Position numbers and translations under genes: made by a program. From contig URVC01000012.1 of assembly GCA_900551245.1 (NCBI GenBank), positions 1-64,000 of the forward strand: a stretch of 64,000 nt of DNA, given 5' to 3'. This stretch comes from an uncultured bacterium. GTDB taxonomy: Bacteria > Verrucomicrobiota > Lentisphaeria > Victivallales > Victivallaceae. Positions 54,595 to 63,487 of the stretch are shown here, piece by piece (the first letter of the stretch is position 1; each line of letters opens with the position of its first letter). Below the pieces are notes generated by a model. That model was not told the origin of the DNA. It saw nothing but the letters and a program-made list of their open reading frames with translations, and did not search any database.

Positions 54595-54597
54595 ACG

Positions 54598-55287
54598 ATG
54601 AAAAAACCATATGAAAATCTGTTCCGTTCCCGCCGGGGCTCCGTGCTGATGGAGTTCGTCCTGGTTCTGCCGGTGTACATGGCGACATTGGGCGGCATCC
54701 TCTGGCTGGGGATGAAATCCCTCGACGCGATCAACCTCCGCGCCGCGGACCACTGGGGGGTCTGGATGGCGGGCAATCGCTTTTCGACGCGGACGCCGGC
54801 GATTCTGGCGCTGCAGTCGATGTTTCCGCGCTCGACGATCATCACCACATCGCAGAAGCGCGCCCTGACCGGGGAACACTCCTATTTGCAGTTCATCGGC
54901 TCCAAAACCACGCTGATCGAAACCCGCCCCGGGTTTCTGGACAACTGGATCAACATGCCGTACACCATGTCGGGGGAATCCCAGCCGTTCTCGATTCCGG
55001 AGTTTCAGATCACCTCCTCCCGTTACGGCAACGAATACACGCAGTGCATCGTCATGCGGAGCAAAGGCTCCAGCACCGCGAAACGGCACTGGGATCCCAG
55101 TCTCGTCGCCAAAAACAAGACCTGGAAGTTCGACGCGAAGGAGGACGAATATCCCAAGGAGTGGAAACTTGATCTGCTGAAGGACCCCAAGTACAGCGAC
55201 GACACGAAAGAGCAGGAGAAGGAACCGGAGAAGATCAAATTCTACGAACGATTCCCCAAATACGAAGAGTGGAGCACGCCGAAGTGA
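54598..55287 (+). CDS. Second TadE-like protein
   Basis: The protein has 229 residues. RRGSVLMEFVLVLPVYMATL is a TadE-type helix with the conserved Glu, followed by a periplasmic domain. It starts three bases after the TadG-like stop. The C-terminus is highly charged (KEQEKEPEKIKFYERFPKYE). It probably acts as a second minor pilin, taking the place of TadF. Confidence 0.8.
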   Translation: MKKPYENLFRSRRGSVLMEFVLVLPVYMATLGGILWLGMKSLDAINLRAADHWGVWMAGNRFSTRTPAILALQSMFPRSTIITTSQKRALTGEHSYLQFIGSKTTLIETRPGFLDNWINMPYTMSGESQPFSIPEFQITSSRYGNEYTQCIVMRSKGSSTAKRHWDPSLVAKNKTWKFDAKEDEYPKEWKLDLLKDPKYSDDTKEQEKEPEKIKFYERFPKYEEWSTPK

Positions 55288-55763
55288 AGAATCTCCCGCT
55301 TTTCACCGCCGTCTTTCTGCTGATCTTTCTCGGCGGACTCGGGATCGTGCTCTTGCAACAACCGGCCGGTACGGCGGAAACGAAGAAACGGCCGTCCGGC
55401 ACGGCGACGGAGAGTTTCTCCCCTGCCGGGAGTTCTGCGGCGCCGATCGGACTGCCGCCATTGCCGCTGCCCCGGGGCGCGGAGGCGTGGCGCTGCCCGG
55501 AAAACAGCTGGGAATATACCGGCGAAATTCCCGCCAACTTCGTTTCGGCGCGCGGGCAGCTCAGCTCCTGGTTTCAAAACCTCTCCTGGCGCCCGGAAAA
55601 ACAGATCACGCTGGATGCCAGTCTGAAGCCGCAGATTCTGCTGACCTTCACCCGTCAGGAGTATGAACTGACCCTGCTGTTGTGGAAAATCAAAACGAAC
55701 CTCACCGGATTTTCCTACCGGCGGGATAAAAAATCTGATTTCAAAGGAGAGATCATCCAATGA
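55284..55763 (+). CDS. Small bitopic membrane protein of the Tad locus
   Basis: The protein has 159 residues from the GTG at 55284, which overlaps the previous stop as GTGA and has GGAG upstream. One N-terminal membrane helix (LPLFTAVFLLIFLGGLGIVL) is followed by a Pro/Ala/Ser-rich segment and a beta-rich domain (FTRQEYELTLLLWKIKTNL). I do not recognise a family. Its position between the minor pilins and the CpaF ATPase, with a four-base overlap at each end, suggests a structural role in this pilus. Confidence 0.7.
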   Translation: MKNLPLFTAVFLLIFLGGLGIVLLQQPAGTAETKKRPSGTATESFSPAGSSAAPIGLPPLPLPRGAEAWRCPENSWEYTGEIPANFVSARGQLSSWFQNLSWRPEKQITLDASLKPQILLTFTRQEYELTLLLWKIKTNLTGFSYRRDKKSDFKGEIIQ

Positions 55764-56833
55764 ATGACAACGCATCGTTTCTGGTTCTGTTTCTCGCGCC
55801 GGTCAAGGAGTATCTGGCCGATGACAAGGTGTCGGAAATTCTGATCAACGGCCCCTCGCAGATCTACATCGAGCGAAGCGGCAAGCTGGAGGAGACCGGC
55901 GCCAGCTTCGCCAGCGAGGCTCAGCTCAAAGCCGCCGCGGTCAACATCGCCAAATCGGTCGACCGGCAGCTCGACGAGATGCATCCAGACCTGGATGCGC
56001 GGTTGCCGGACGGCTCCCGGGTACACGCCACCATTCCGCCGATCAGCCGGTGCGGCACGATCCTCTCCATCCGCAAATTCAAGAAGGAGATGCTCACGAT
56101 GGAGAAGCTCGAGGAGTACGGCAGCGTTCCGCCGGACGGCGTTCTTCTGCTGAACGCGATCGTGAAGCTGCGGAAAAACGTGATCGTCTCCGGCGGAACT
56201 TCGTCGGGCAAAACCTCGGTGCTCAACGCCTTGAGCGGGCTCATCCCGGCCAAGGACCGCATCCTCGTGCTGGAGGATGCGAGTGAACTTCAGCTCCAGC
56301 AGAAGCACTGCGTCTACTTCGAAACCCGCAAGCCGGATAAAAACGGTCAGGGCGAGTTCTCGATCCGCGACCTGGTGATCGCCTCGCTGCGGCTCAGGCC
56401 GGACCGGCTGGTCATCGGCGAAATCCGCGGCGGCGAAGCGCTCGATCTGCTGCAGGCGATGAACACCGGCCACTCCGGTTCGATGTCGACCATCCACGCG
56501 AACAGTCCGATCGACGCGCTGAGCCGCATGGAGACCTGCGCACTCATGAGCGGCGTCAATCTGCCGCTCTCCGCCATCCGGATGCAGGTGGCTTCCGCGA
56601 TCAACTGCATCGTCCACACGATGCGCCTGCCGGACGGCTCCCGGAAAATTGTCGAAATCGCGGAGGTGCTCCCGCTGGAAAACGGCGAATACCGCCTCCG
56701 CACCCTGCTGGAGTGGAAAACCGAATCCGTCGCGCCGGACGGGACGGTATCCGGGCGCTTTCTCCTCGGAGAAGCGCCGACCTTCCGGGATGCCGCCGCG
56801 CTCACGCATCTGGAGCTGCCCGTCTACGCATGA
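55760..56833 (+). CDS. cpaF: Tad/Flp pilus assembly ATPase (CpaF/TadA)
   Basis: The protein has 357 residues. It is a secretion-type ATPase with Walker A GGTSSGKTS (145-153), Walker B-type RPDRLVIGEIRGGE (213-226) and a His-box TGHSGSMSTIHANS (236-249), as in CpaF. The N-terminal domain contains DDKVSEILINGPSQIYIE, typical of the family. It powers pilin extraction at the inner membrane. The length is short for CpaF (about 420-500), because the usual N-terminal linker is reduced. It overlaps the kinase gene by ATGA. Confidence 0.92.
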   Translation: MNDNASFLVLFLAPVKEYLADDKVSEILINGPSQIYIERSGKLEETGASFASEAQLKAAAVNIAKSVDRQLDEMHPDLDARLPDGSRVHATIPPISRCGTILSIRKFKKEMLTMEKLEEYGSVPPDGVLLLNAIVKLRKNVIVSGGTSSGKTSVLNALSGLIPAKDRILVLEDASELQLQQKHCVYFETRKPDKNGQGEFSIRDLVIASLRLRPDRLVIGEIRGGEALDLLQAMNTGHSGSMSTIHANSPIDALSRMETCALMSGVNLPLSAIRMQVASAINCIVHTMRLPDGSRKIVEIAEVLPLENGEYRLRTLLEWKTESVAPDGTVSGRFLLGEAPTFRDAAALTHLELPVYA

Positions 56834-57675
56834 ACGCCGCCGAGAACAGCTCCTACTTCTTCGCCGGGGAACAGATCGCCGGTTTTCAGCTGATCCATCC
56901 GCTGCGAATCCGGACGCTTTCGGAGAGCTGGTACGCCGTGAGACGGCGTGACGGCTCGCCGGCGGCCATCAAATTCCTGCGGCGGGAACATCCGCGGATT
57001 CCCCAGTTTTACGACATGGCGGATTTTCTGATGCGACACCGCTCCCCCTTCCTGATCGCGGTGCTCGAATGTGCGGAAACCGCACAGCAGATGCCGTACG
57101 CGGCCATGGAGTACGCCACCGGCGGCACCCTGCGTCAGCGGCTCGGCAAAGGCCGCATCCTGCCGCTTGCCGAAGCGGTTCGTCTGCTGCGGAGCATGCT
57201 GCTCGCGCTGGATGTACTGCACCGCGGCGGCATCGTCCACCGCGACGTCAAGCCGGAAAACATCTGGTTCGCGGCGGACGGCGCCCCCCGGCTGGGAGAT
57301 TTCGGGCTGGCGAAACTCCCGAACTTCCCCGAGGAATCGGGCAAGGTCTTCGGCACCGCCGCCTACATGTCTCCGGAACAGGCGCAGGACTCCACCACCG
57401 TCGACTGCCGGAGCGATCTCTACAGCCTGGCGCTGGTGCTCTTCGAAGCGCTGACCGGGAAACGGTTCCGGCCGAAAAACAGCTTCCCCGACACGCTGAA
57501 ACAGATCCTCTCCGACCGCTCGGAGCCGCCGGTCGAACTTCTGCGCGAAGCGGCGACGGAGAAACTCGCCCTGCTGCTCGGGCGGATGATGGAGTATTCC
57601 GCCGCTCTCCGCCCCCGGAGCGCGGCGGAGGCGCTTGCCGAACTGGACGCCATGTCACTGCCCGTCGGGGAGTGA
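56830..57675 (+). CDS. Ser/Thr protein kinase in the Tad locus
   Basis: The protein has 281 residues, essentially a bare kinase domain. AAIKFL supplies Lys48; HRDVKPEN (137-144) and DFG (157-159) are intact, and YMSPEQA is the APE-like end of the activation segment. The glycine-rich loop is degenerate (HPLRIRTLSESW, no GxGxxG), so ATP binding may differ. There is no membrane helix. It is translationally coupled to cpaF by ATGA. Two FHA-domain proteins encoded in the facing arm are natural phospho-Thr readers, so a kinase-FHA signalling pair is likely. Its stop overlaps the convergent HExxH gene by 21 bases. Confidence 0.85.
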   Translation: MNAAENSSYFFAGEQIAGFQLIHPLRIRTLSESWYAVRRRDGSPAAIKFLRREHPRIPQFYDMADFLMRHRSPFLIAVLECAETAQQMPYAAMEYATGGTLRQRLGKGRILPLAEAVRLLRSMLLALDVLHRGGIVHRDVKPENIWFAADGAPRLGDFGLAKLPNFPEESGKVFGTAAYMSPEQAQDSTTVDCRSDLYSLALVLFEALTGKRFRPKNSFPDTLKQILSDRSEPPVELLREAATEKLALLLGRMMEYSAALRPRSAAEALAELDAMSLPVGE

Positions 57676-58530
57676 CGCGCCGGAGAATCTCTCCCGGAAC
57701 ATCCGCCAGCGGAAGGTGCTTTGCCAGGCGGCGGGAATCTCGTTCGCCGGCGTCGCCGCCAGCCCGGCAATCTCCCGGTCGGAAAGCCGCAGAAGAACCG
57801 GCAGCGGCTCCAGACCAGCCCGGCGAAGCACTCGCTCCGCCCGGCGAAGCCGCCTGGCCAGAATCAGCTCCCGCAACACGACCGCCAGCGGCAGCAGCAG
57901 CGGAACAGCGCATCCCGGCAGCTCCGCCGCCGCCAGCACCGGAACCGCCGCAATGCCGCCGAACAGCAGAGCCGGCAGATACCATCGGCGAAACAGATTC
58001 CCGACCATCCGGCGGAACCGGGAACCGCTCATCCGGCAGGGGAAGAACTCCTCGTAAGCCGACGTGGGGAATGCACAGCGCACCGCATGGACCAGTTCAT
58101 GCGCCATGGTTTCGGCGGCGCCGTATCCCCGGCGGACCTTCCGGCGGCGGAATCCGCCGTGCAGGAAGAGCAGCGGCAACCGCCGATCGACCTCCAGCAG
58201 GATTCCGACCGAAAAAAATCCCGTCTGCCGGGTGGAGTACCAGGCGGGGATCCATCCGGCGCGGAAGCGGTATTTCGCCCAGGTGAGCTGGTCCGCTTCG
58301 CGGCGCAGCTCACCGGAAACCGGTGGAGCCTGCCCGATCAGCTCCTGCAGTTCGGAGGAGCCGTTCCGGATGGCTTCCAGCTCCTGAAACATGGCGGCGA
58401 GCCGCGACCGGAACTGCTCCAGCGTCTCCTCCGGAGCGGGGAAGAGCCCGCAGGAATCGAGTTCCGCCAGCACGGCGGGAAACTCTTCCGGCCGGAGGTC
58501 ACGCACCTTGTTCCAGACGTCCGGAGTCAT
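57655..58530 (-). CDS. Membrane protein with an HExxH metallopeptidase motif
   Basis: The protein has 291 residues. AAETMAHELVHAVR carries HExxH at 144-148 with a possible third ligand Glu160 or Glu161 (SAYEEF). Two membrane helices follow (about 178-218: LPALLFGGIAAVPVLAAA, VPLLLPLAVVLRELILA), and the C-terminal 70 residues are Arg-rich. I do not recognise the family. It ends the minus-strand arm of the Tad locus, just after a pilin-like peptide gene, and could process or anchor pilus components. A non-proteolytic HExxH match cannot be excluded. Confidence 0.6.
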   Translation of the reverse strand: MTPDVWNKVRDLRPEEFPAVLAELDSCGLFPAPEETLEQFRSRLAAMFQELEAIRNGSSELQELIGQAPPVSGELRREADQLTWAKYRFRAGWIPAWYSTRQTGFFSVGILLEVDRRLPLLFLHGGFRRRKVRRGYGAAETMAHELVHAVRCAFPTSAYEEFFPCRMSGSRFRRMVGNLFRRWYLPALLFGGIAAVPVLAAAELPGCAVPLLLPLAVVLRELILARRLRRAERVLRRAGLEPLPVLLRLSDREIAGLAATPANEIPAAWQSTFRWRMFRERFSGASLPDGQ

Positions 58531-58533
58531 CGC

Positions 58534-58734
58534 TCAGGGAATCGGCAAAGACAGGATGGTGACAATCCGCTGGTACAGCGCGACAATTCCCTTCCCGACC
58601 GGCCCGAACGAGCCGCCGGAAAGCGAATAGACCGAAGCGGATGCGGCAAAGACCAGCGGCAGAATCGAGCAGACCAGAAGCGTGTACTCCAGAAGGACGC
58701 TCCGCTTTCTGGTAATTTGCCGCGGTCTACTCAT
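58534..58734 (-). CDS. Small pilin-like membrane peptide (Flp/TadE-like N-terminus)
   Basis: The protein has 66 residues from the ATG at 58734, which overlaps the stop of the FHA gene (ATGA). A longer frame to 58800 lies inside that gene. SVLLEYTLLVCSILPLVFAA has the Glu-Tyr of Flp-type prepilins and a hydrophobic helix after a basic leader (MSRPRQITRKR). The residue before the predicted cleavage site is Arg. A second, shorter hydrophobic stretch (IVALYQRIVTILSLPIP) ends the protein. It could be a third pilin or a membrane adaptor. Confidence 0.65.
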   Translation of the reverse strand: MSRPRQITRKRSVLLEYTLLVCSILPLVFAASASVYSLSGGSFGPVGKGIVALYQRIVTILSLPIP

Positions 58735-61090
58735 TTTTCTGGCTCCAGATCCAGTTGAACACCGGGTCGCCCGGAATGCCGTCGGCGAGGATCTCCGCAC
58801 CGATCCGGGCGGCCGCCTGCGGCTTCAGCGGGTCATACCCCGCCAGCCGATCCTGCTGCACCTTGCGGAACTTCTTCCAGGCGGCGGCATAGCGCTGCAT
58901 TTCCTCCCGCGGAACCGTCGACGCCGGCGAGAAGTAGAAAAAGGCCGCTTTTGCAATAAAGTAGTTGCGCGTTCCCGGCGCCGCCTCCGCCATCCGGTTG
59001 AACATGGCGAGCATGTCGGCACGCCGTTTCAGCAGTGCATCGCAATACTGTTTGAGTTTTTTCGCCTCGCCATCGCGGATCATCCACTGATTCTCCGGGA
59101 GCGAGAGCCAGAGCGCGGTCTCCTCCACCGCCCGGTAGAGCGCGGCAAGAGCGATGCAGTCCGGATAGAAATCCAGACTGGAAATGATGTCGCCGGAGTA
59201 CATATTGGTCGGCAGCACCGACGACTGCTGAATCACGTCGTAGAAAAAGCGGATGCCGAACATCCGGTCATACGCATCGACCGGCGTCTTCCGGCGCGCA
59301 TTCGGCATTTTCCCTTTGAGGCAGTCGAGCCGCAGCGCTTTTTCCACCATCTCCGCCGAACCGAACTGCTCCACAATCGCGGGAATCTTTCCCGGCTGCA
59401 GACCGACGTTTTTCAGCTTGCTCAGCAGATACTTCATATCCTCGGCGTTGCGGAGCAGCGCCTCCTGCCGCTCCACCAGCTGATTGCGCTTCTCCATCGC
59501 CTGCGAACTGATCATGCAGTCGTCCTGCGAAACAAACGCAATCTCCCGCTGAATTTTGTCGAACTGCATCGCACCGAGAGCGGCCTGATTTGCCGCCACC
59601 ATGTTCTGATTCCTCTCCAGCCGCCCCAGAAGTTCGGCCAGATCCTGCGCCCGCACCCGGACACTGCCGGACGACGCGGAGCCAAACTGCTTCATCGCCG
59701 CGACGAGCGCTTTGAAATCGGTCGACTCCTCGCCCAGCTGCTTCAATGCCGCCTGCATTTTCGCCCAGATCGCGCAGTTGTTCTCCAGCTCCGCAACCAG
59801 CCTGCCGATCTCCTTGCGAAGCGGCTGCAGCCACTCCGCCTCTTTCTGCGGTCCGACGGCGAGGAGCGGGTTCTGCTTCACTTCGGCAAGCACTTTCACC
59901 TGAAGCGACGGCTCCGAATCCATCGACGAGAGCAGGGAACGCAGTTTGAACTGCAGATCCAACAGCGCCTTGGCGTGACGCACCACCGCCATGCGTTCGT
60001 CGACGGTGGCATCCTCCCAGTTCCAGGCGAAGCGGTTGTCGATCTCCAGGCGACCGAAACATTCGGCGGCATCCTCCCAGTCCGAATCGTTCAGATGCCG
60101 TTGAAACTCCTTCCACGAAGCGAGCGTCTTCTCGTAGCGGGCGATGTTCTTCAGGTGTTCGAGATGATACTTTTCATACTTCTGATAGTCCCGGGATTCC
60201 GGCATGCGGTCGAGCATGCGCCGCGCCGCGGCAAAATCCGCACGGCGGATGTAATACTCCGCGGCGTTCAGCACCTGCCCCGCCTGCGGCGTCATCGCGT
60301 AAAACAATCCGAAAAAGGCGAGGATCACCAGAACGGTCCCCCCCATGATCAGAATCTTCCGCCCGATCTGCGAACGGGTGTGCGGCACGTTGCGGTCCAG
60401 AAACCTCAGGTCGGTAAAGGCGACGGAGATCTCGTCGGAATCCATCAGCATCCGTTCCTGCCGCCCCAGTTTGGAGCCGTTGACAAAGGTGCCGTTGAGG
60501 CTGTTGAGATCGCGGATCCACGACTCCCCGTTCTCCGCGATGCGGATTTCCGCATGGAAACGGGAGACGACATCCTCGGCGATAACGATATCGTTCTCCG
60601 GGTCGGACCCGATCCGGATCAGCGCCTTCTCCAGCCGGACCAGCTCGCCCGCGCGGGGACCGTTCAGGAATTCCAGCCGGTGCACATCGCAGGGGCGCGC
60701 CTCGTGCAGTTCCGCCGGCTTGACGAAGAGTTCGCAATCGCCGATCGCCACCCGGTCGTTCCCCTTGAGCACACAACTGGAAACCGCCTTGCCGCGGTAA
60801 TGGATGCTCTGCCCGCTGCAGGCCTGAAGCCGCATCTCCCGGCTGCCTAGCCGCAGTTCCGCCTGATAGTCCGCGCAGACACGATCCTGCGGCGGAACGA
60901 CCCAGTCATTGTCCGCGGCGCGGCCGATCCGGACGACGCTGCCCAGAGAATCGGTCTTCACCGAATTGAGCAGTCTGCCCCGGCAGCGAAACTCCAGAAG
61001 ACGCACATAGGTGCGTTTCCCGCTCTTCTTCTCCGGAGGCGGCTCCGCGGCACCGGCCGCCTTCCGGCGTCTCTGAAACAGTTTGATCAT
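58727..61090 (-). CDS. Membrane protein with tandem FHA domains
   Basis: The protein has 787 residues. A first, degenerate FHA domain occupies about residues 30-120. A second, canonical FHA domain spans about 135-230 (IRIGSDPENDIVIAEDVVSR, with SRFHAE and DLNSLNGTFVNGS), retaining the phospho-threonine-binding Arg, Ser, His and Asn-Gly. A membrane helix follows (ILIMGGTVLVILAFFGLFYA, about 248-270), then about 510 residues of helical outer domain. FHA proteins bind phosphothreonine peptides, so this is a likely partner of the kinase at 56830. It overlaps its upstream neighbour (61087-62577) by four bases and the pilin-like gene by eight bases. Confidence 0.85.
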   Translation of the reverse strand: MIKLFQRRRKAAGAAEPPPEKKSGKRTYVRLLEFRCRGRLLNSVKTDSLGSVVRIGRAADNDWVVPPQDRVCADYQAELRLGSREMRLQACSGQSIHYRGKAVSSCVLKGNDRVAIGDCELFVKPAELHEARPCDVHRLEFLNGPRAGELVRLEKALIRIGSDPENDIVIAEDVVSRFHAEIRIAENGESWIRDLNSLNGTFVNGSKLGRQERMLMDSDEISVAFTDLRFLDRNVPHTRSQIGRKILIMGGTVLVILAFFGLFYAMTPQAGQVLNAAEYYIRRADFAAARRMLDRMPESRDYQKYEKYHLEHLKNIARYEKTLASWKEFQRHLNDSDWEDAAECFGRLEIDNRFAWNWEDATVDERMAVVRHAKALLDLQFKLRSLLSSMDSEPSLQVKVLAEVKQNPLLAVGPQKEAEWLQPLRKEIGRLVAELENNCAIWAKMQAALKQLGEESTDFKALVAAMKQFGSASSGSVRVRAQDLAELLGRLERNQNMVAANQAALGAMQFDKIQREIAFVSQDDCMISSQAMEKRNQLVERQEALLRNAEDMKYLLSKLKNVGLQPGKIPAIVEQFGSAEMVEKALRLDCLKGKMPNARRKTPVDAYDRMFGIRFFYDVIQQSSVLPTNMYSGDIISSLDFYPDCIALAALYRAVEETALWLSLPENQWMIRDGEAKKLKQYCDALLKRRADMLAMFNRMAEAAPGTRNYFIAKAAFFYFSPASTVPREEMQRYAAAWKKFRKVQQDRLAGYDPLKPQAAARIGAEILADGIPGDPVFNWIWSQKNE

Positions 61091-62577
61091 TCTTCAATCG
61101 TCCAAACGTTTTTCATAACCTTCACATGCCGGTGATCGTCCGGCGAGGGGAAGCGACGGAGACACTCGTTGATGATCCGGTTCATCCCCTCCCGGTCCTG
61201 CGCCGCCTGGTAGGTCTGATAGGCCAGACAGCACTGGGAGTACCAGACCTGCTGTTTCTCCCGGAACTCCCGCCAGAGCGGGAACACCGCCGCCGTCAGC
61301 ACCGGATCCTTCGTCTCATAGGCGCGGCAGAGCAGAGTCCGCAACATCCAGTCCAGCTCATCCCAGACGGCGACGGCGATGTTCTTGCGCAGCTCCAGCG
61401 AGGCGCGCTGCAGCAGCCGGGTGGAATCCTCCGTCATGCGCTTCTCCGGAATCTCCCAGTAGCGGTCCACCATCCCCGGAGAGACAACAAAGGAGCCGAA
61501 ACTGCGCAGCACCCGCCCGGTACGCCAGAAGTGACCGGCCGGAACCTCGCGCAGCAGAATCAGCTCTTTGTCATGGTAGCGCATGTAGCTCGCGTAGCCC
61601 TGCCAGCGGAAGTTCTTATCCTGCCGGGTGTACGGCAGCCGGTAGTACGGAAAACCGCACTCCGTCGGCCGGAAGAAGTCCTGCTGCGGCTCGGCGAGAA
61701 ACGCAAAGCCGTTCTGCTCGGAAACCCGTTTCCGCCAGTTGTCGAAACTCTTCTTCCGCGTCGTCCGGAACCCGTCCGGCACCGTGTTCACGGTGAAGAC
61801 GATATGGAACGGCACATCCATATTCTTGCCGAGCGCCGTCATGATTTCGCAGTTGTTTCCCTCGCTCTTCACAATCGTCGCCGATGTCTTGGGATAGTAG
61901 ACCAGACACTTGCCGCCGGGTTCAATTTCCGTGCGGAACTCTCCGTCGTCGTAGACGCCGGAAACCTCGCCCGGCCAGGTGACCGGATTCTCCACCTGGA
62001 GCTCCGAAGCCACATAGCCGCCCGCGATGATGAGCAGAAAGAGCAGAAATCCCGTCACCAGCACAATCCGTTTCCGCCGTTGCTGACTGCGGTTGAAGCG
62101 GCGCAGCTCCTCAAGTTCCGCCGGAGATGCGTAACGGGTGCACTCCTCCGCCCCCTTCTTCGGGGCGGACTCATCGGACGACGTCTCTTCGGTCAGCTCT
62201 TCGGTCGGCTCTTCGGAATCGTCCGCCGCAGACGCCACCGCAGAGCTCTCCTCCACCGGCATCTCATCCGGCTCGAGCACGAAGGTGAGTTCCCGGCCGA
62301 TCCGGACATCCGCCCCCGGCGCCAGCTGCACCTCCTGCCCGCCGGTAAACTCCTCGCCATTCACCCAGGCGGATTCGTCGCCGTGCACATGCAGCATCAC
62401 ACCGGACTCCTGCGGCACCAGACTGATGTGTTCCGCCGCGATATCCGCCCCGCCCGGACGGATGTCGGCCTCGCGCTGGCGGCCGATCGACGTACCGGTC
62501 GGCGATACGGCAAAGGTCCGGCCGGCCAGCTCGCCGGAAAGAAATCTGATTTTGTAACGTGAGGGCATTCCGCTCAT
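61087..62577 (-). CDS. FHA-like membrane protein of the Tad locus
   Basis: The protein has 496 residues. An N-terminal FHA-like domain (about 5-100: TSIGRQREADIRPG, AAEHISLV, WVNGEEFTGG) keeps the Gly-Arg and Asn-Gly positions but is degenerate at SxxH. An acidic linker (EEPTEELTEETSSDES) leads to a membrane helix (IVLVTGFLLFLLIIAGGYVA, about 172-191). The remaining 300 residues form an outer domain without a recognised family. It is encoded between tadC and the tandem FHA protein, so it likely belongs to the same machine. Confidence 0.75.
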   Translation of the reverse strand: MSGMPSRYKIRFLSGELAGRTFAVSPTGTSIGRQREADIRPGGADIAAEHISLVPQESGVMLHVHGDESAWVNGEEFTGGQEVQLAPGADVRIGRELTFVLEPDEMPVEESSAVASAADDSEEPTEELTEETSSDESAPKKGAEECTRYASPAELEELRRFNRSQQRRKRIVLVTGFLLFLLIIAGGYVASELQVENPVTWPGEVSGVYDDGEFRTEIEPGGKCLVYYPKTSATIVKSEGNNCEIMTALGKNMDVPFHIVFTVNTVPDGFRTTRKKSFDNWRKRVSEQNGFAFLAEPQQDFFRPTECGFPYYRLPYTRQDKNFRWQGYASYMRYHDKELILLREVPAGHFWRTGRVLRSFGSFVVSPGMVDRYWEIPEKRMTEDSTRLLQRASLELRKNIAVAVWDELDWMLRTLLCRAYETKDPVLTAAVFPLWREFREKQQVWYSQCCLAYQTYQAAQDREGMNRIINECLRRFPSPDDHRHVKVMKNVWTIEE

Positions 62578-62587
62578 ACTCTCCTCC

Positions 62588-63484
62588 TCAGAACAGCGGC
62601 ACCCCGGCCTCTCTCATCTTGAGAAACACCGGAGTCAAAATAATGATGAACACCGCCGGCAGAATAAACAGCGCCATCGGCAGAAGCATCAGCGACGGCG
62701 CCCGCTGCGCCTTGCACTCCGCCAGCGCGAAACGGGCCTTCCGCATCTCTTCGCCCTGGATCTCCATCGTCTCGGTCAACGGCGCACCGAGCTCGGTCCC
62801 CAGCGCAATCGCCGCGGCAAAGGCGGTAAACTCCTTGATCTGAATCCGGTCCGCCATGTTCTGCAACGCGACGGTCCGGATCACCCCCAGCTCCATCTCC
62901 CGGAGCATCTGGGAGTATTCGTCGGTCAGCGGCCCGGGAATCCCCAGCTTGACGTAAAACCGGATTGCCGCGGAGAAATCGAGGCCGCCGCGCATGGCCG
63001 ACGCCACCAGGTCGATCGAATAGGGAATCGCCCGCAGAATCGCCAGCCGACGGTTCTGTGCGAGATTTCCGATCGCGATCCCGGGCAGGCTGCCGCCGAT
63101 CAGTGCGGCGATCAATCCGGCCACCGGAATGGAGATGCGGTTCTCCGGCTCGACCAGCAGGGTTGTCACACCGGCGCCCACCACCCCGAAGAAGAGAAGC
63201 AGAATCAGCTGCGTGCAGTAAACCCGGCCGGTGCTGAGCTTCAATCCGGCAAAGGTCAGCTTCTTCTGCATCTCCCGGCTGTGGCCGGGAAAGAGCCTCC
63301 GGAAGAAGGTCCCGACGCCGGCCACCTCCATGAGTTCGGCAACCGGGCGGGTCAACCGGAACGGCAGGGGAACCAACTCCCGTTTCTCCACCTGTTTCTG
63401 TGTCCGGCCGGAAAGGACGGTGAAAAAGAGCGTCGGCAGCACCACCGCCATGAACGTCAGAGCATAAATTAGAATCTGTTTCAT
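62588..63484 (-). CDS. tadC: Tad pilus inner-membrane protein TadC (T2SS F family)
   Basis: The protein has 298 residues. It has the GspF-type fold with helices at the N-terminus (ILIYALTFMAVVLPTLFFTV), the middle (LILLLFFGVVGAGVTTLLVE, IPVAGLIAALIGGSLPGIAI) and the C-terminus (LPMALFILPAVFIIILTPVF). LPYSI-type sequence AIPYSIDLVASAMRGGLD and the EEMRKARFALAE stretch are TadC hallmarks. TadB and TadC form the inner-membrane platform driven by CpaF. It starts three bases after the tadB stop and lies upstream of the FHA-like gene. Confidence 0.9.
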   Translation of the reverse strand: MKQILIYALTFMAVVLPTLFFTVLSGRTQKQVEKRELVPLPFRLTRPVAELMEVAGVGTFFRRLFPGHSREMQKKLTFAGLKLSTGRVYCTQLILLLFFGVVGAGVTTLLVEPENRISIPVAGLIAALIGGSLPGIAIGNLAQNRRLAILRAIPYSIDLVASAMRGGLDFSAAIRFYVKLGIPGPLTDEYSQMLREMELGVIRTVALQNMADRIQIKEFTAFAAAIALGTELGAPLTETMEIQGEEMRKARFALAECKAQRAPSLMLLPMALFILPAVFIIILTPVFLKMREAGVPLF

Positions 63485-63487
63485 TTG

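Noticed and set aside
53410..55089. 559-residue open frame antisense to the TadG/TadE genes
   Set aside because: The sense strand carries overlapping genes with TadE/TadG N-termini; this frame has no start signal or domain.
58682..60850. 722-residue open frame antisense to the tandem FHA gene
   Set aside because: It is His/Arg/Leu-rich shadow sequence; the minus strand has a canonical FHA motif and a membrane helix.
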